Shown piece after piece: positions 62,247-64,000 of a DNA stretch of 64,000 bases; the stretch's first letter is position 1, and every line of letters starts with the position of its first letter. This DNA is from Cokeromyces recurvatus (Eukaryota; Mucoromycota; Mucoromycetes; Mucorales; Mucoraceae), in assembly GCF_025118155.1 (NCBI RefSeq), contig NW_026251387.1, positions 881,001 to 945,000 of the forward strand. Reading direction: 5' to 3'. A program made the position numbers and the translations under genes. The notes beneath the pieces are model-generated. The model searched no databases. It was not told the DNA's origin and worked only from the letters and a program-made list of their open reading frames with translations.

Positions 62247-62979
62247 CTACTCTTCTTCATCATAACTCTTTGCTTCGCAAATAAAACAAATACTATGAGA
62301 TTGAGCCTCATATAAAGAAAACGTTTTATTGGGGCTTAAGATAAATTGACATAGTGCAATTAACGTTGTAGGTATGGGTCTGTCATCTGCGCTACTGATA
62401 CCAGAAGGAGAGAACAAAAAACACTTGTACGCCCAAAACGTAGATTTAAGTGGTATCAAAAATGAGTCTTCACTAATATTTAATTCTTCTTTATTGATCG
62501 GCTTGGAAGGAATGATCAAAACTGTCGGAAGAATCTTATTTTTTTTAAAAGCAAGCGTAGAAAAAAGAATCGTACTTGACATCGAATCAGAATCAACTAC
62601 TTCTTGAATGTTAATAACTATAGGTGTAAATCTGCTATCACTTTCATTTTGTGAGATGTATATTATGAATGTACTATTAAAATTATTGGCTCACTCGTTT
62701 GGAGCTACTTTATAACTATCTGCTGGAATGTTTTTTGACTACATAACAATATGTGTGTTAAGACCTACATAGTACATTTATATAGACAAGTATAAAATAC
62801 CTAGTAGTGATTGTACAACTAAATTCACAATCATGGGATTGTTAAACAACAGCTTGCTCATCAAATCTGAACCAACTTTCCAGTTCAAGGGCAAACGAAT
62901 TGAGCTTAGATCTTGACAGAAAAAAAAAGTTAGTTATTAGTGCAGCTACCAAAGCGAAATCAATACCTTTATCAGACAT
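62247..62979 (-). pseudogene. Diverged, probably inactive PD-(D/E)XK-like paralogue
   Basis: Starts with the same ATG, 13-nt first exon and second exon as the left gene (identical within the arm). At 62691-62693 the codon that is TGG (Trp) in the left gene is TGA. Beyond it the same frame stays open (NNFNSTFIIYISQNESDSRF, FTPIVINIQEVVDSDSMSST, ILPTVLIIPSKP, FWAYKCFLFSPSG, LIALCQFILSPN, end KSYDEEE) and follows the left protein strand by strand. The catalytic Asp (DVVY) reads FIIY and E-F-Q reads N-I-Q, so nuclease function is lost. Could be expressed only if the stop is spliced out or translation starts at 62582. A pseudogene or a non-catalytic partner. Confidence 0.55.
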
Positions 62980-63259
62980 CTTTTGATAAAAAAAAAGAGG
63001 GATGACTACGACTATGACTACGATTATGCGACTGCGATTATGTTGTATACGGTATATAACCCATATGATGTTGTTTAAGATCTAAAGTGACCAAATGAAT
63101 TCAAGCAAATGACCAACTAAGTTTCCAAAAAGTGGCCAATTGGCTCTCACAAGAATGTCCAAATGAAATTCAAAATGGTAGTAATCTTTTTTTTTTCTAA
63201 AATCTAACCAAAGTTTTCAAAAAAAAAAAAAGTGTCCAATTGAGGGTGGACGCACTGTA
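62688..63259 (-). repeat. Right long inverted-repeat arm
   Basis: Mirror of 58334-58899. The right tip keeps the better terminal sequence TACAGTGCGTCCACCCTC; differs from the left by A-run length near 63220-63231 and by a few bases. Confidence 0.85.
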
Positions 63260-64000
63260 TTATTACCCAACATACAAACATGAATAGGTTTTAACTTTTG
63301 CATAATAATAAACAATTTATTAGTACTCATATAATAGCAATCTTACAAAAATACGAAAAAAAAAGAGTATGTGAGACAAGCTCATGAAATTATTAGACTA
63401 TTCTGTAAGTGATCATATAATGATTTGATGCTGTTGTTCTTTGTATTTCCACCCTCCTTTCTTTTTTATATTTGTATACATAAAAGAATGACTGCTAAAT
63501 ATTCTTGTTGCTGAGCGTGCTTTTAATTATATTAGCAGTCCTTTATTATGTGGCTTATCAATACTCGTTATTATTGTTTTTTTTTTTTTTTTTTTTCAAT
63601 TATAAATAAAGTAAATTCTCGAAGTATACAATTTTTTTTTCTTTTTTTCTTCAACATATTTACACCTACTTCTATCCTGTGGTCTTTCCTTTTATTTTCC
63701 ATAACCATGGATTGTCGCCCTTCGGGAAAGGTAGGAAAGATCAAAATTGGTTATTTGCTATTCCTTTTTTTTTATGGATATTATAACATGTTAATATCCT
63801 TATTGGAATGGTTAGCCAAAATTATTTATATGAATAATAAAATGAAAATGATAAAAAATAAATATATAAAAAGAAAAGGAAAAAAGAAAAAAAATTTTTT
63901 TGTTTTTTTTTGTTTTTCTCTTTTTCCCCCTTTTTTTTTATTAATATAACCATCCATTGTAAGATTTGAGTAATGTACGCTGGTTGGTCCCTCTACCACC
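63260..64000. other. Flank to right window edge
   Basis: AT-rich DNA with poly-T and poly-A runs (63577-63596, 63880-63940). The 133-aa open frame at 63548-63949 is homopolymer-driven and not supported. Nothing else seen. Confidence 0.4.

Larger units (their letters stand above)
58334..63259. mobile_element. 4.9-kb TA-flanked element with nuclease-gene arms
   Basis: Ends are TACTGTGCGTGTACCCTCC (left, partly mutated) and, on the other strand, TACAGTGCGTCCACCCTC (right), each at a TA dinucleotide as in Tc1/mariner/IS630 insertions. About 570 bp at each end are an almost perfect inverted repeat (58334-58899, 62688-63259) that contains the promoter and exons 1-2 of a PD-(D/E)XK-like gene. Between the arms are the two diverged 3' parts of these genes, facing each other, and a complete nested DDE element. 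No own transposase gene outside the nested copy, so the outer unit is probably non-autonomous. Confidence 0.8.

Overview
This window looks like nuclear DNA of an early-diverging filamentous fungus, most likely Mucoromycota (Mucorales-like). It is very AT-rich. Genes carry short introns (about 45-105 bp) with GTAAGT-like donors and TAG acceptors, and intergenic DNA is full of A/T homopolymers and microsatellites. The gene set is fungal: BET and Gcn5 bromodomain proteins, a GH17 glucanase, a Git3-like receptor, a carotenoid-oxygenase-family protein, and Fanzor (eukaryotic TnpB) relics. I could not run searches; family calls rest on motifs read in the translations, and exon borders were checked for phase by hand.

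Layout. 1-1100: F-box/WD40 protein, cut by the window edge (-). 1494-3573: BET double-bromodomain protein (-). 6652-9376: Gcn5/PCAF acetyltransferase (+). 9428-10109: TRAPP subunit Trs20 (-). 10350-11509: EB1 (+), convergent with proteasome chaperone PAC2 (11517-12485, -). 12701-13830: HAUS1-like protein (-). 13920-14930: coiled-coil protein (-). 15632-16198: homeobox regulator (-). 17969-21464: three secreted or surface proteins including a GH17 glucanase (-). 22950-25463: a 749-aa low-complexity protein (-). 26.4-30.5 kb: a transposon graveyard with two DDE-transposase fragments, a Fanzor-like gene lacking its RuvC-I part, and a 19-bp-periodic array. 30.7-38.7 kb: AhpD/CMD-like protein, 7TM receptor, carotenoid-oxygenase-fold protein and rhomboid protease (all +). 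38968-40002: triple-KH protein (-). 40.2-43.4 kb: two LINE 3' ends and a second, frameshifted Fanzor. 43.4-49.6 kb: gene-poor. 49.7-56.6 kb: an unknown protein, Rce1 CAAX protease, Rad10/ERCC1, a PX-AGC kinase and a RecA-fold-like protein. 58334-63259: a nested transposon.

The two most striking items are these. (1) A 4.9-kb TA-flanked element at 58334-63259 has ~570-bp near-identical inverted arms. Each arm encodes the same promoter and first exons of a PD-(D/E)XK (Rpn-like) nuclease gene. The two convergent genes then diverge completely: the left keeps the nuclease residues, and the right has lost them and carries an in-frame stop. An intact Tc1/IS630-like element (59946-61657) with almost the same terminal bases sits between them. 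(2) A structurally intact carotenoid cleavage oxygenase family gene (34452-36618) appears to lack all four iron-binding histidines, so it is probably a pseudoenzyme. Two Fanzor relics, each broken at or missing RuvC-I, add a record of RNA-guided-nuclease transposons in the same neighbourhood, with terminal-repeat architecture resembling the DDE element.
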